This document shows positions 22,250 through 32,721 of a stretch of 64,000 bases of DNA, piece after piece. The DNA is taken from NCBI RefSeq assembly GCF_002951615.1, contig NZ_CP019062.1, positions 3,100,001 to 3,164,000 on the forward strand, in the 5' to 3' direction. This DNA is from Rahnella sikkimica. GTDB taxonomy: Bacteria; Pseudomonadota; Gammaproteobacteria; Enterobacterales; Enterobacteriaceae. Below the pieces are notes generated by a model. The model made no database searches. It was not told where the DNA came from and was given only the letters and a program-made list of their open reading frames with translations. The position numbers and the translations under genes are program-made. The stretch's first letter is position 1; each line of letters begins with the position of its first letter.

Positions 22250-22879
22250 CTACAGTTTCCGCCCTGTCGCTACGATGTACACTTCTCGCGAACGTGCTCG
22301 GGAAGCGTCTGGCTTACGAATCTTCACCTTCGTAAACAGGGAGCGAATTTCCCGCAGGTATTCATCAAAGCCATCTCCCTGAAACACCTTCACCAGGAAA
22401 CTTCCGCCTGGTGCTAATACATCCCGACACATATCCAGTGCTAACTCAACCAGATACATCGATTTTGGAATATCGACTGCCGGAGTACCGCTCATATTCG
22501 GGGCCATATCGGACATGACCACCTGAACTTTGTTTTCTCCCACGCGTTCAAGCAGCGCTTTGAGAACTAATTCATCACGAAAATCCCCCTGAAGGAAATC
22601 GACTCCAACAATAGGATCCATAGGTAAAAGGTCAAGAGCAATGATGCGCCCTTTGCTACCGATCAGTGTTGCGGCAAACTGTGACCATCCACCGGGCGCT
22701 GCGCCTAAATCCACAATCGTCATCCCGGGTTTAAACAGCTTATCGCTTTGCTGTATTTCATCAAGCTTAAACCAGGCGCGGGAACGCAGACCTTTTTTCT
22801 GAGCCTGAATCACATATTTATCGCTAAAGTGTTCCTGCAGCCAGCGGGTGGAACTTGCAGAACGCTTTTTAATAGACAT
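22250..22879 (-). CDS. rlmE: 23S rRNA 2'-O-ribose U2552 methyltransferase RlmE (FtsJ)
   Basis: 209 residues, exactly the E. coli length. The catalytic residues Lys38, Asp124, Lys164 and Glu199 are all in place, and the SAM-binding motif is [11 protein letters not shown] (57-67). It methylates U2552 in the A-loop during 50S maturation and is a heat-shock protein in E. coli. It is divergent from yhbY and upstream of ftsH. Confidence 0.98.
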   Translation of the reverse strand: MSIKKRSASSTRWLQEHFSDKYVIQAQKKGLRSRAWFKLDEIQQSDKLFKPGMTIVDLGAAPGGWSQFAATLIGSKGRIIALDLLPMDPIVGVDFLQGDFRDELVLKALLERVGENKVQVVMSDMAPNMSGTPAVDIPKSMYLVELALDMCRDVLAPGGSFLVKVFQGDGFDEYLREIRSLFTKVKIRKPDASRARSREVYIVATGRKL

Positions 22880-23061
22880 TATTTAGTAACCATATAGTTT
22901 TCCAACCACCCTGTGTTAGAGCTTTTGGAACAAGCTGTTAGCATCATGACGTCTATGGCTAAGTCAGTATAATTCACTTCCCGGAGCAGTCCGGGTTGGT
23001 GATATACATGAGATGGCGGTAGAATGACCCGTTTTCAATCCCAACTTAAGCAAAAAAGACG

Positions 23062-23358
23062 ATGAATCTTAACAATAAACAAAAACAGTACCTGAAAGGT
23101 CTGGCACATCCCCTAAAACCGGTTGTCATGCTGGGTAACAACGGCCTGACTGAAGGCGTGCTCGCCGAAATTGAACAGGCGCTGCAGCATCACGAGCTGA
23201 TCAAGGTAAAAGTCGCGGCAGAAGAACGCGAAACGAAGACCTTGATCGTAGACGCAATCGTGCGTGAAACCAAGGCGTGTAATGTGCAAGTCATCGGCAA
23301 TATGCTGGTACTTTATCGCCCTTCTACCGAAGACCGCAAAATTATCTTACCGCGTTAA
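23062..23358 (+). CDS. yhbY: Ribosome assembly RNA-binding protein YhbY (CRM domain)
   Basis: 98 residues (E. coli 97) forming a single CRM domain, with LKPVVMLGNNGLTEGVLAEIEQAL and the GNNG loop typical of the family. YhbY associates with pre-50S particles. It is divergent from rlmE across about 180 bases, and two plus-strand terminators follow. Confidence 0.96.
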   Translation: MNLNNKQKQYLKGLAHPLKPVVMLGNNGLTEGVLAEIEQALQHHELIKVKVAAEERETKTLIVDAIVRETKACNVQVIGNMLVLYRPSTEDRKIILPR

Positions 23359-23423
23359 TTCGTTAAGGTTTAACGAAAAGCGCTTTAGATTTTCGGAAAG
23401 GTGCCACGAAATCACGTTCAGGG

Positions 23424-23445
23424 AAAGGCCTCAGGTGGCCTTTTT
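23424..23445 (+). terminator. First yhbY terminator
   Basis: A short stem AAGGCC / GGCCTT with a six-base loop is followed by a T-run on the plus strand. Confidence 0.6.
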
Positions 23446-23500
23446 ACTTTAGTTTTCAATTTACTGTGAAGCAATTCACTGCATGAATGTGAGATTTACA

Positions 23501-23528
23501 GGGCGAAACAACGCGTTTCGCCCTTTTT
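23501..23528 (+). terminator. Second terminator in the yhbY-greA convergent gap
   Basis: A 9-bp perfect stem GGGCGAAAC / GTTTCGCCC with a five-base loop is followed by five T on the plus strand. It is oriented for yhbY read-through and also stops 11 bases before the greA 3' end. It lacks a T-run on the minus strand. Confidence 0.75.
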
Positions 23529-23538
23529 AATGCAGATT

Positions 23539-24015
23539 TTAGAGATACTCAACCTTCAGTACTTCAAACTCAACATCACCGCCAGGCGTTTTGATAACAA
23601 CCACATCATCCTGTTCTTTACCGATCAAACCGCGTGCAATCGGTGAGTTCACAGAAATCAGATTCTGCTTAAAATCAGCTTCGTCATCGCCCACAATGCG
23701 ATAGGTCTGCTCTTCTTCAGTGTCCAGGTTCAGTACTTTCACTGTAGCGCCAAAAATGACACGACCGGTTGCCGGCATTTTTGTGACATCAATAACCTGA
23801 GCATTAGAAAGCTTGGCTTCGATTTCCTGAATACGACCTTCGCAAAAACCCTGCTGTTCGCGGGCTGCGTGGTATTCAGCATTCTCTTTCAAATCGCCGT
23901 GTTCACGCGCTGTTGCAATATCTGCAATAATTTTCGGGCGACGGACGCCCTTCAGATGATCAAGTTCTTCACGTAATCTTTCTGCGCCACGCAACGTCAT
24001 CGGAATCGGTTTCAT
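23539..24015 (-). CDS. greA: Transcript cleavage factor GreA
   Basis: 158 residues, the exact E. coli length. The N-terminal coiled coil carries the acidic tip ([19 protein letters not shown]), and the C-terminal FKBP-like domain ends EVLKVEYL. It enters the RNA polymerase secondary channel and rescues backtracked complexes by stimulating RNA cleavage. A long leader of about 130 bases with terminator-like structure precedes it. Confidence 0.98.
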   Translation of the reverse strand: MKPIPMTLRGAERLREELDHLKGVRRPKIIADIATAREHGDLKENAEYHAAREQQGFCEGRIQEIEAKLSNAQVIDVTKMPATGRVIFGATVKVLNLDTEEEQTYRIVGDDEADFKQNLISVNSPIARGLIGKEQDDVVVIKTPGGDVEFEVLKVEYL

Positions 24016-24055
24016 ATATTTATACCTCTAACTATGTCCTTTCGGTAAACACCGT

Positions 24056-24148
24056 CCTGATTGAATCAGGTAAGAATTTAAGCCAGCTTTTCTGACCGAC
24101 TCTCTCTGGCGAAAAACAAAAAAAACCTTTCCCGGTGTTACCACCAGG
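24056..24148 (-). promoter_or_regulatory. greA leader with attenuator-like hairpins (GraL-like)
   Basis: Reading the minus strand, a stem CCTGGTG / CACCGGG with a GTAA tetraloop (24131-24148) is followed five bases later by eight T (24118-24125). A second hairpin, CCTGAT / ATCAGG at 24056-24070, comes before greA. In E. coli the greA leader yields short terminated GraL transcripts, and an enterobacterial greA-leader attenuator has been proposed. Equivalence is inferred from position. Confidence 0.55.
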
Positions 24149-24297
24149 TCAGGATTCATTTTGCATTATGATTCGTATTTTAACGTAGAGTTCACTGAGG
24201 ATCATCGTTTACTTTCAGCCACGTTGCGCCTTGGTTCGTAGCATCGTAGTATGGCACCACTTTATCCTGCCGTTACCCAGAGCCTTTACTCAAAATA

Positions 24298-25731
24298 ATG
24301 CGTTTTTTACGAATTGTCAGTGGATTAGCATGCGCGTTTGTTCTGAATACAAATGCGGCCCAGATCGAGAATTACACAGAATATCTGCCGGATGGCACGA
24401 ATCTGGCTGTGCTGGTACAGAAAATCGGCGCCCCTGCCCCCGTGCTTGATTATCACGGTTCGCAGATGGCCCTGCCTGCCAGTACAATGAAAATTCTCAC
24501 GGCGCTGGCAGCTCTCTTGCAGCTGGGCCCCGATTTCCGCTTCACCACCACGCTTGAAACTCCGGGTTCCGTTTCAGACGGCGTTCTGAAAGGTGATCTG
24601 GTTGCTCGTTTTTCCGGCGATCCGACGCTAAAACGTCAGAATATTCGGAATATGGTCGCTGTGCTAAAAAAACAGGGCATCAGAGAAATCAGTGGCGACG
24701 TGGTCATTAACACTTCCGTGTTTGCCAGCCACGATAAAGCCCCCGGCTGGCCCTGGAACGATATCACCCAGTGTTTCAGCGCACCGCCGGCTGCCGCGAT
24801 TGTCGACAGAAACTGTTTTTCTGTTTCCCTCTACAGCGCCCCAAAACCGGACGAAAATGCCTTTATCCGCGTGGCATCCTATTATCCTGTTCACATGTTT
24901 AGCGAAGTACGCACCCTGGCTAAAGGTTCGCCGGATGCACAGTACTGCGAGCTGGATGTGGTGCCGGGCGAGTTTAACCGTTACACGCTGACAGGCTGTC
25001 TGACTCAGCGCAGTGAGCCATTGCCCCTGGCCTTTGCGATTCAGGATGGCGCTAGTTATGCGGGCGCAATTCTCAAAGACGAGTTGCTGCAAGCCGATAT
25101 TCAGATTGATGGCACGTTAAAACGCCAGACTCAGCAAACGCCTGCCGGAACCGTGCTCGCTCAAACGCAGTCCGTTCCGTTGCATGACTTGCTACATCAG
25201 ATGCTGAAAAAATCCGACAACATGATCGCCGATACAGTCTTTCGTACGATTGGCCATCAGCGCTTTGGCGTGCCGGGTACCTGGCGCGCGGGTTCAGATG
25301 CAGTTCGTCAGATCCTGCGTCAGAAAGCAGGCGTGGATTTGGGTAACTCGATTCAGGTTGATGGCTCCGGCCTTTCCCGCCATGATTTATTGTCACCGGC
25401 CACCATGATGCAGGTGCTGCAATACATCGCGCAGCACGATAAAGAGTTAGACTTTATTTCAATGCTGCCATTGGCGGGCCATGACGGAACCTTGCAATAT
25501 CGCGGCGGTCTTCATGAAGCAGGCGTAGATGGCAAAGTGTCGGCGAAAACCGGTTCACTGGCTGGCGTTTATAACCTGGCAGGCTTTATCACCACGGCCA
25601 GCGGACAGCGCATGGCATTTGTCCAGTTCCTCTCCGGTTACGCGGTTCCGCCTGAAGACCAGCGCACACGACGTGCTCCGCTGGTGCGCTTTGAGAGCCG
25701 TCTTTACAAGGACATCTACCAAAATAATTAA
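24298..25731 (+). CDS. dacB: D-alanyl-D-alanine carboxypeptidase/endopeptidase DacB (PBP4)
   Basis: 477 residues, as in E. coli. A signal peptide ends near Ala20. The penicillin-binding motifs are SxxK (Ser62-Lys65, STMK), SDN (306-308) and KTG (417-419). The large insertion between motifs 1 and 2 is typical of class C PBP4. It cleaves D-Ala-D-Ala stems and crosslinks in the periplasm. It is divergent from greA and followed closely (20 bases) by pmrA. Confidence 0.97.
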   Translation: MRFLRIVSGLACAFVLNTNAAQIENYTEYLPDGTNLAVLVQKIGAPAPVLDYHGSQMALPASTMKILTALAALLQLGPDFRFTTTLETPGSVSDGVLKGDLVARFSGDPTLKRQNIRNMVAVLKKQGIREISGDVVINTSVFASHDKAPGWPWNDITQCFSAPPAAAIVDRNCFSVSLYSAPKPDENAFIRVASYYPVHMFSEVRTLAKGSPDAQYCELDVVPGEFNRYTLTGCLTQRSEPLPLAFAIQDGASYAGAILKDELLQADIQIDGTLKRQTQQTPAGTVLAQTQSVPLHDLLHQMLKKSDNMIADTVFRTIGHQRFGVPGTWRAGSDAVRQILRQKAGVDLGNSIQVDGSGLSRHDLLSPATMMQVLQYIAQHDKELDFISMLPLAGHDGTLQYRGGLHEAGVDGKVSAKTGSLAGVYNLAGFITTASGQRMAFVQFLSGYAVPPEDQRTRRAPLVRFESRLYKDIYQNN

Positions 25732-25751
25732 CCACGGAGTCGTGCCAGACG

Positions 25752-26414
25752 ATGAAACTGCTGATAGTTGAAGACGATGAACTTTTACGGCAGGGATTAT
25801 CTCTGGCACTTACCAGTGATAATTATGTTTGCGACTGCGCTTCTACAGCTGCCGAAGCGCAAAGTCTGATCCAAACCAGCCAGTACAGTCTGGTGATCCT
25901 GGATTTGGGATTACCGGACAAAGATGGCGCAACGCTGTTGCGTCAGTGGCGGCGTCAAAATATTTCCCTCCCCGTGCTGATTCTCACTGCCCGCGATGCG
26001 CTGGAGGATCGCGTTGATGGTCTGGATGCTGGCGCGGACGACTATCTGATCAAACCTTTCGCGCTGGTTGAATTACAGGCACGCGTCCGGGCGCTTATCC
26101 GCCGTTATCAGGGGCAGAGCGACAATCAAATCTCAGTCGGAAATCTGACCATTAATCTTTCGTCACACCAGGCCTATCTTGGCGGCTCTCCGGTGGAAGT
26201 CACGCCTAAAGAATTCGCCATTTTATCCCGTCTGATGATGCGCGCCGGGCAGACCGTCAATCGGGAATTACTTCAGCAAGACCTCTACACCTGGCAGGAC
26301 GATTTGGGCTCCAATACGCTGGAAGTTCATGTACACAATTTGCGGCGTAAGTTGGGCAAAGAACTCATCCGTACAGTCCGCGGTATTGGCTATCGTCTGG
26401 AAGTTTTACCATGA
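25752..26414 (+). CDS. pmrA: OmpR-family response regulator PmrA (BasR)
   Basis: 220 residues. The receiver domain has acidic residues Glu7, Asp8 and Asp9, phosphoacceptor Asp51 and Lys101; the C-terminal winged helix carries TVRGIGYRL. Sequence resembles BasR/PmrA (VILDLGLPDKDG, DDYLIKPFALVEL). PmrA activates lipid A modification genes in response to iron, low pH or polymyxin. It shares ATGA with pmrB, so the two are coupled. The location behind dacB is the arrangement remembered for Yersinia and Serratia, unlike the eptA-linked E. coli operon. Confidence 0.88.
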   Translation: MKLLIVEDDELLRQGLSLALTSDNYVCDCASTAAEAQSLIQTSQYSLVILDLGLPDKDGATLLRQWRRQNISLPVLILTARDALEDRVDGLDAGADDYLIKPFALVELQARVRALIRRYQGQSDNQISVGNLTINLSSHQAYLGGSPVEVTPKEFAILSRLMMRAGQTVNRELLQQDLYTWQDDLGSNTLEVHVHNLRRKLGKELIRTVRGIGYRLEVLP

Positions 26415-27496
26415 CCAGTATGCGCCGCCGCCTGCTGGTTATGCTGGCGCTGATCCTCTTCGTCACCCAACTTACCAGCGTTTTCTGGCTTTGGCATGAG
26501 AGCCAGGAGCAGATAAACCTGCTGGTGAATGACACGCTTTCTGCAAAAGTCCGCAATGCCCATGTTGAGAAAGAGATAGCGGAAGCCATTGCGTCTCTTA
26601 TTGCGCCCTCTTTGCTGATGATGACGATTACGCTGGTGTTATCTTTCTGGGCCATCAGCTGGATTATCCGCCCGCTCAATCAGTTACAAGAACGCCTGGA
26701 AACCCGCTCTGCGGATAACCTGACGCCGCTGCCATTGAACAGTGAAATACGGGAGATCGTGGCCGTCACCAACACCCTCAATCAGTTGTTCTCACGCCTT
26801 TCCAACACCATCCAACAGGAACGACTGTTCACCGCCGATGCCGCGCATGAGCTGAGAACGCCGCTGGCAGGTGTCAGGTTGCACCTTGAAATTATGCAAA
26901 AGAATGGTGTTGATGGCAGCGATACGCTGATAAATCGCATCGATCTGTTGATGCATACCATCGAACAATTACTGATGCTTTCGCGCGCCGGGCAAAATTT
27001 TGCAAAAGGCGAATATCAGCAGGTGGATCTGGTGAGTCACGTCGTCAGACCTCTCAGGGAAGAACTGAGTGAAATGCTTGCCGATCGTCAGCAAAAATTG
27101 ATCGTGCATACGCCGGTGCGGGCAGAAATTCAGGGAGATGCGGTACTGCTCCGGCTTATGGTACGAAATCTGGTTGAAAACGCGTACCGGTACGGGCCGG
27201 AGAACAGTGAAATCACTATCGCGATTGAACCTCAGAACAACGGTTTTCTGATACAGATTAACGACGAAGGTCCGGGCATTAATGAAGCCAAAGCCAGCGA
27301 ACTGACACAAGCCTTCAAACGAGGCGATGAGCGCTATGGCGGCAGCGGGTTAGGTTTGAATATTGTCATACGTATTGCGAATTTACACGGTGGAACCCTG
27401 ACGCTTCGTAACCGCGCTGCGGCTAAAGGACTCAGCGCGCAATGCTGGTTACCTGATCTGGCATTGCAAACCTCATTAACACGCCGTCATCTCTGA
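26411..27496 (+). CDS. pmrB: Sensor histidine kinase PmrB (BasS)
   Basis: 361 residues with two membrane segments (about 10-28 and 62-84) around a short periplasmic loop of about 33 residues. The loop keeps two ExxE motifs (Glu30-Glu33 and Glu55-Glu58), the iron-binding feature of PmrB. A HAMP-like linker and the H-box His146 (AAHELRTPLAG) follow. The ATPase domain has the N-box NLVENAYRYG and G-boxes DEGPGI and GGSGLGL. It phosphorylates PmrA. The assignment rests on loop size, ExxE motifs and the partner gene; QseC-like kinases are an alternative. Confidence 0.86.
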   Translation: MTSMRRRLLVMLALILFVTQLTSVFWLWHESQEQINLLVNDTLSAKVRNAHVEKEIAEAIASLIAPSLLMMTITLVLSFWAISWIIRPLNQLQERLETRSADNLTPLPLNSEIREIVAVTNTLNQLFSRLSNTIQQERLFTADAAHELRTPLAGVRLHLEIMQKNGVDGSDTLINRIDLLMHTIEQLLMLSRAGQNFAKGEYQQVDLVSHVVRPLREELSEMLADRQQKLIVHTPVRAEIQGDAVLLRLMVRNLVENAYRYGPENSEITIAIEPQNNGFLIQINDEGPGINEAKASELTQAFKRGDERYGGSGLGLNIVIRIANLHGGTLTLRNRAAAKGLSAQCWLPDLALQTSLTRRHL

Positions 27497-27508
27497 AGAG
27501 CACACATT

Positions 27509-27538
27509 AAAAAAGGCTCCCCTGAACTGGGAGCCTTC
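27509..27538 (-). terminator. obgE terminator (convergent with pmrB)
   Basis: A 9-bp stem AAGGCTCCC / GGGAGCCTT is followed on the minus strand by a run of T, 31 bases beyond the obgE stop. On the plus strand it may also serve pmrB, though with a weaker T-run. Confidence 0.8.
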
Positions 27539-27568
27539 TCGATTTAATCACAACGTAAGGACGGGAGA

Positions 27569-28759
<1,191 letters not shown>

Positions 28760-28774
28760 TCATTCGCCGTGCAG

Positions 28775-29731
28775 CTAGTGTTTAGCTGCCAGGTTTTGCT
28801 CTGTCCGACGTGGCCACCAGCGATGGCCAACTGCGGAAAACATTGCCCCCGCCACCACCACAATTGCCCCGATATAACCAATAAAATTGAGCACGGGTGC
28901 AGCAAAAAAGTCAGGCCAGGCAAATGCCAGTAAATCTGAAAATAGCAGGGTAAACAGCGGAGTCAGCGTCACAATTGCACTGACCTGGGCCGCCTGCCAT
29001 CTCGCCATCGCTTCCGCTAAGGCGCCATATCCTACCAGGGTATTCGCGCCGCAAAACAACAGACAGGCAAACTGCCAGCCGCTGAGCTGTGAAAGCACCG
29101 CCGGGCTGGCCAGCGGGAGCAATGCGATAGAACATAAAGTGTACAGCAAAAACAGGATCTGCGGCGAGGCAAGTTGGCGCAGTAATACTTTCTGTGCCAC
29201 ACCATAAACCACCCAAACAGAGGCTGCCCCGACACCAAAGATCACACCCAAAGTGTAATCCGTGAGGCGGGTGAAAATTTCAATCAGGCTGGTATTAAAG
29301 AACAATACCAACCCGAAAATCAGCATACTGGCGCCAATGACCTGTGTGATTCGCATCCTTTCTTTCAGGATGATCACACTCGCAAACATCATTCCGACCG
29401 GCGAAAGTTGGCCGATAACCTGAGAGGCTGTCGGGCTTAGAAACTGCAGCGAAGAACTAAAAAGAACGAAGTTCCCCAGCAATCCGCATGTAGCGATCAA
29501 CACTAAAACCAGCCAGCGCGGGCGATTAAAAATCGTTCTGGGCGGCAACCTGCGCTTTACAGCCAGAATGCACCCCAGCACAATTGCTGCCAGAGAAAAC
29601 CGGTACCAAACCACAGTAAAGGGATCCATGACCACCAGCACCTGCTTCATGGCGATGGGTAAAGAACCCCAACTGATAGCAGTAATCAGCGCCAACAGGA
29701 TGCCAACAGATGCCTGTGATTTTGTGTCCAT
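28775..29731 (-). CDS. yhbE: EamA-family inner-membrane transporter YhbE
   Basis: 318 residues (E. coli YhbE 321) with about ten hydrophobic helices in two EamA repeats (roughly 8-140 and 155-295), the drug/metabolite transporter layout. The substrate is unknown. It lies between rpmA and obgE, as in E. coli, and is separated from rpmA by a terminator. Confidence 0.93.
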   Translation of the reverse strand: MDTKSQASVGILLALITAISWGSLPIAMKQVLVVMDPFTVVWYRFSLAAIVLGCILAVKRRLPPRTIFNRPRWLVLVLIATCGLLGNFVLFSSSLQFLSPTASQVIGQLSPVGMMFASVIILKERMRITQVIGASMLIFGLVLFFNTSLIEIFTRLTDYTLGVIFGVGAASVWVVYGVAQKVLLRQLASPQILFLLYTLCSIALLPLASPAVLSQLSGWQFACLLFCGANTLVGYGALAEAMARWQAAQVSAIVTLTPLFTLLFSDLLAFAWPDFFAAPVLNFIGYIGAIVVVAGAMFSAVGHRWWPRRTEQNLAAKH

Positions 29732-29760
29732 ATCCCGCCAGAATGGGCTAACCAGAATGT

Positions 29761-29789
29761 AAAAAGCCCCGCAACGAATTGCGGGGCTT
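29761..29789 (-). terminator. rplU-rpmA terminator
   Basis: An 11-bp stem AAGCCCCGCAA / TTGCGGGGCTT with a four-base loop is followed on the minus strand by TTTTT. It lies 28 bases after rpmA and upstream of yhbE. Confidence 0.88.
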
Positions 29790-29816
29790 ACATCTATTTA
29801 CTAAGACGCGAAAAAC

Positions 29817-30086
<270 letters not shown>

Positions 30087-30092
30087 CTAATC

Positions 30093-30404
30093 TTAAGCGC
30101 TGATGCCGGTGATTTTAACGTCAGTGAACCACTGACGGTGGCCCTGCTGCTTACGATAGTGTTTACGACGACGAAACTTAACGATTTTGACCTTTTCGCC
30201 ACGACCGTGAGCAACGACTTCAGCTTTAACTACACCGCCAGCAACTAATGGCAGGCCGATGTTGATTTCTTCACCGTTTGCAATCATCAGAACCTGATCG
30301 AACTCGATAGCTTCGCCAGTTGCAACGTCCAGCTTCTCCAGGCGAATAGTCTGCCCTTCGCTGACACGGTGTTGTTTACCACCACTTTGGAAAACCGCGT
30401 ACAT
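30093..30404 (-). CDS. rplU: 50S ribosomal protein L21
   Basis: 103 residues from [14 protein letters not shown] at 30404, the standard start and length; the in-frame ATG at 30431 would add nine residues not seen in the family. L21 binds 23S rRNA. It is divergent from ispB, with 259 bases between them that must hold the ribosomal promoter. Confidence 0.97.
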   Translation of the reverse strand: MYAVFQSGGKQHRVSEGQTIRLEKLDVATGEAIEFDQVLMIANGEEINIGLPLVAGGVVKAEVVAHGRGEKVKIVKFRRRKHYRKQQGHRQWFTDVKITGISA

Positions 30405-30663
30405 ATAAAACTCCGCTTTCCGCGCACTCAACTTTGTATAGTCCAGAGGGCGCTATAAATATTCACAATAGGGCGCGAATTCTACGCAAAAAATCAGCAT
30501 AAGACAAGAGCACAATGACGACAAAAGAAGAAAAAAAGCGCAGTTCTTTCGATATCATTTATCTACACTGTTTTTCAAGTACAATCCCCATTACAGTTAG
30601 CGCCATGTGCCAATGTGAGCCAGACCTCATTGCGGCGAAGAGAAAAACAGCCGAAAAAACACA

Positions 30664-31635
30664 ATGAACCTAGAACAGATTATCGATCTTACCCAGGATG
30701 ACATGGCTGCGGTCAACGCATCCATCCTTGAGCAGTTGAATTCAGAGGTTTCTCTCATCAATCAGCTGGGATATTACATCATCAGTGGCGGCGGCAAACG
30801 TATCCGTCCGATGATAGCAGTACTCGCAGCCAAAGCACTATCTTACGACGGTGATAAACACATAAAAGTCGCCGCGTTGATTGAGTTTATTCATACCGCA
30901 ACATTACTGCACGATGACGTGGTGGATGAGTCTGATATGCGTCGTGGTAAAGCCACCGCTAACGCAGCGTTTGGTAACGCGGCAAGCGTGCTGGTTGGTG
31001 ATTTTATCTACACCCGCGCTTTCCAGATGATGACGGATTTGGAATCAATGCCTGTTCTGGCCCTGATGGCCAAAGCGGTGAATGTGATTGCAGAGGGTGA
31101 AGTGCAGCAGCTCATCAACTGTAATGATCCGGACATTACCGAAGAAAGCTATATGCAGGTCATTTACAGTAAAACTGCCCGTCTGTTCGAAGCCGCATCA
31201 CAATCTTCTGCCATGCTGGCTGGTGGAAGCACTGAACAAATTACGGCGTTGCAAGATTATGGTCGCTATTTGGGCACCGCATTCCAGCTGATTGACGATT
31301 TGCTGGATTATGACGCAGACGGTGAAACGCTGGGTAAGAATACCGGTGACGACCTTGATGAAGGTAAACCGACTTTGCCACTTTTGCATGCGATGCAACA
31401 CGGCGATGCTGAACAGTCGGCGATGATTCGCAAAGCTATCGAAGAAGGCAACGGGCGTCATTTGCTGGAGCCCGTTTTAGCCGCCATGCATCAGTGGGGA
31501 TCTCTGGCTTACACGCGTCAGCGCGCTGAAGAGGAGGCTGATAAAGCGATTCAGGCACTTCAGGTTCTTCCTGAATCCGATTATCGCTCAGCGCTGGAAG
31601 GTTTGGCGCATCTGTCCGTAAAACGCGATTTCTAA
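30664..31635 (+). CDS. ispB: Octaprenyl diphosphate synthase IspB
   Basis: 323 residues, the E. coli length. Both Asp-rich prenyltransferase motifs are present: DDVVD (84-88) and DDLLD (211-215). The sequence ends VKRDF as in the family. It makes the C40 side chain of ubiquinone and menaquinone and is essential in E. coli. It is divergent from rplU and convergent with the Mu-repressor-like gene. Confidence 0.98.
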   Translation: MNLEQIIDLTQDDMAAVNASILEQLNSEVSLINQLGYYIISGGGKRIRPMIAVLAAKALSYDGDKHIKVAALIEFIHTATLLHDDVVDESDMRRGKATANAAFGNAASVLVGDFIYTRAFQMMTDLESMPVLALMAKAVNVIAEGEVQQLINCNDPDITEESYMQVIYSKTARLFEAASQSSAMLAGGSTEQITALQDYGRYLGTAFQLIDDLLDYDADGETLGKNTGDDLDEGKPTLPLLHAMQHGDAEQSAMIRKAIEEGNGRHLLEPVLAAMHQWGSLAYTRQRAEEEADKAIQALQVLPESDYRSALEGLAHLSVKRDF

Positions 31636-31641
31636 TGTTTT

Positions 31642-31673
31642 CCTGACGTGCCTGTCTGCACAGGCGCGTCAGG
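31642..31673. repeat. Long inverted repeat between ispB and the Mu-like regulator
   Basis: Two 14-base arms (CCTGACGTGCCTGT and ACAGGCGCGTCAGG, one T-G mismatch) surround a four-base loop, starting six bases after the ispB stop. There is no T-run on either side. It may act as a convergent transcription stop or an mRNA-stability hairpin. Confidence 0.6.
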
Positions 31674-31683
31674 TGTAGCAAAT

Positions 31684-32043
31684 CTAGGAATCGTCAGACT
31701 TACGCAGCCTGTTTAGTATTTCCGATATCCCTTCCCTTACGATAAAAGAGATCATTGTTTCGCGCTCTGGCTCCCTGAGTTGCTTGTAACTTTCGATCCA
31801 GATCGCCAGTGGATCCTGATGTGACGTGTAAACATATTCAGCAGAGTGTTCATTCATCGCCAGACTGGCGACGGTATTCCCCGGCAGGCTGTCTATGTGA
31901 TATTCCACTGCCCGCCCCTGGACACCGCGACGCCGCCGTTTAATCCAACATAATCTGCGAGCCATCCCATGCACGCCCTGTGTTGATGTAGGAAGGCCAT
32001 CTTTCCCGGTCAGTTCCTTTGCTGCAAACCACTCTTTTTTCAT
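31684..32043 (-). CDS. Mu-repressor/MuA-N-type DNA-binding protein
   Basis: 119 residues from the ATG at 32043 (AAGGA upstream); the longer frame to 32073 adds ten residues without a ribosome site. The first about 55 residues (WFAAKELTGKDGLP..., VHGMARR..., KRRRRGVQGRAVEYHIDSLP) match the pattern of the Mu DNA-binding winged helix found at the N-terminus of phage Mu repressor and transposase. The remaining 64 residues are not recognised and end in a predicted helix (MISFIVREGISEILNRL). It faces sfsB across about 680 bases. It is probably a transcription regulator of phage origin; its targets are unknown. Confidence 0.72.
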   Translation of the reverse strand: MKKEWFAAKELTGKDGLPTSTQGVHGMARRLCWIKRRRRGVQGRAVEYHIDSLPGNTVASLAMNEHSAEYVYTSHQDPLAIWIESYKQLREPERETMISFIVREGISEILNRLRKSDDS

Positions 32044-32721
32044 AACGATCCTTGTCTTTCTCATATAATCCAATAAGAAAGGTTGCTGTTATAAATCCAT
32101 GAGAATTATGCGGATGCTTTCCCTTTTCACCATAAGTCCACTTTAGAGAAAATATTAAAACAGACCATTTAGGAAAACGCCTATTTAACGGAAAGAAGAT
32201 ATTCAATTTTTCGGAATGAGTCTACTGTTGAAGAACATTGTTTCCATGAATTATGTTTATCAACAACAGAATATCGACCTTAAAAGTATTTTTTAGAAAG
32301 TTATGTAATCAGATTTCTGGTCAGAATATTAGATAATGATTTAAATCATTATAAAACAATGGCTAAAATGAATATTCCGCCATATTACTCCCATCTTATC
32401 TCTATAATTCATTAGCGCAGATCGTTATATCATACCCTCAAATCACTGAGATCTATAGATACGTTCAAAATATCAACACTTCAATAACGCGTTCGTATTA
32501 AATGAATTCAAAATAAACGACAAGAACAGATGAAAATGAAAAAAAGCAAACTGAATTTACTTGTTTGTTTTAACTTTAATAAGAATGTATTTTCTTAATC
32601 CGTGCAAAAAATATTTTTAGGAAACATTGATGAGATTGAACAGGAAGCGAGTAAACAATCATTGAATATATGTTTGCATAAAATAGTCTTATAAAAGCGA
32701 TTTAAAAATAAGGGAAATACC
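32044..32721. other. AT-rich divergent regulatory gap between the Mu-like regulator and sfsB
   Basis: 678 bases with a visibly higher AT content than the rest of the window and no convincing gene; a 22-codon frame at 32530-32598 is the longest plausible small ORF. It holds a perfect 20-bp palindrome at 32333-32352 and must contain promoters for both flanking regulators. The composition suggests acquired DNA, possible H-NS silencing or unusual regulatory use. Confidence 0.6.
32332..32353. promoter_or_regulatory. 20-bp palindrome resembling Fur half-sites
   Basis: ATAATGATTT followed by its exact complement AAATCATTAT. The outer parts match the Fur half-site GATAATGAT / ATCATTAT, but the spacer is four bases rather than the usual one. 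It could be a Fur-type site of unusual spacing or an operator of one of the flanking regulators. Confidence 0.4.

Noticed and set aside
32530..32598. 22-codon frame starting MKMKKSK in the AT-rich gap
   Set aside because: A basic start and hydrophobic middle could suggest a small peptide, but it lacks a clear ribosome site and such frames are expected in AT-rich DNA.
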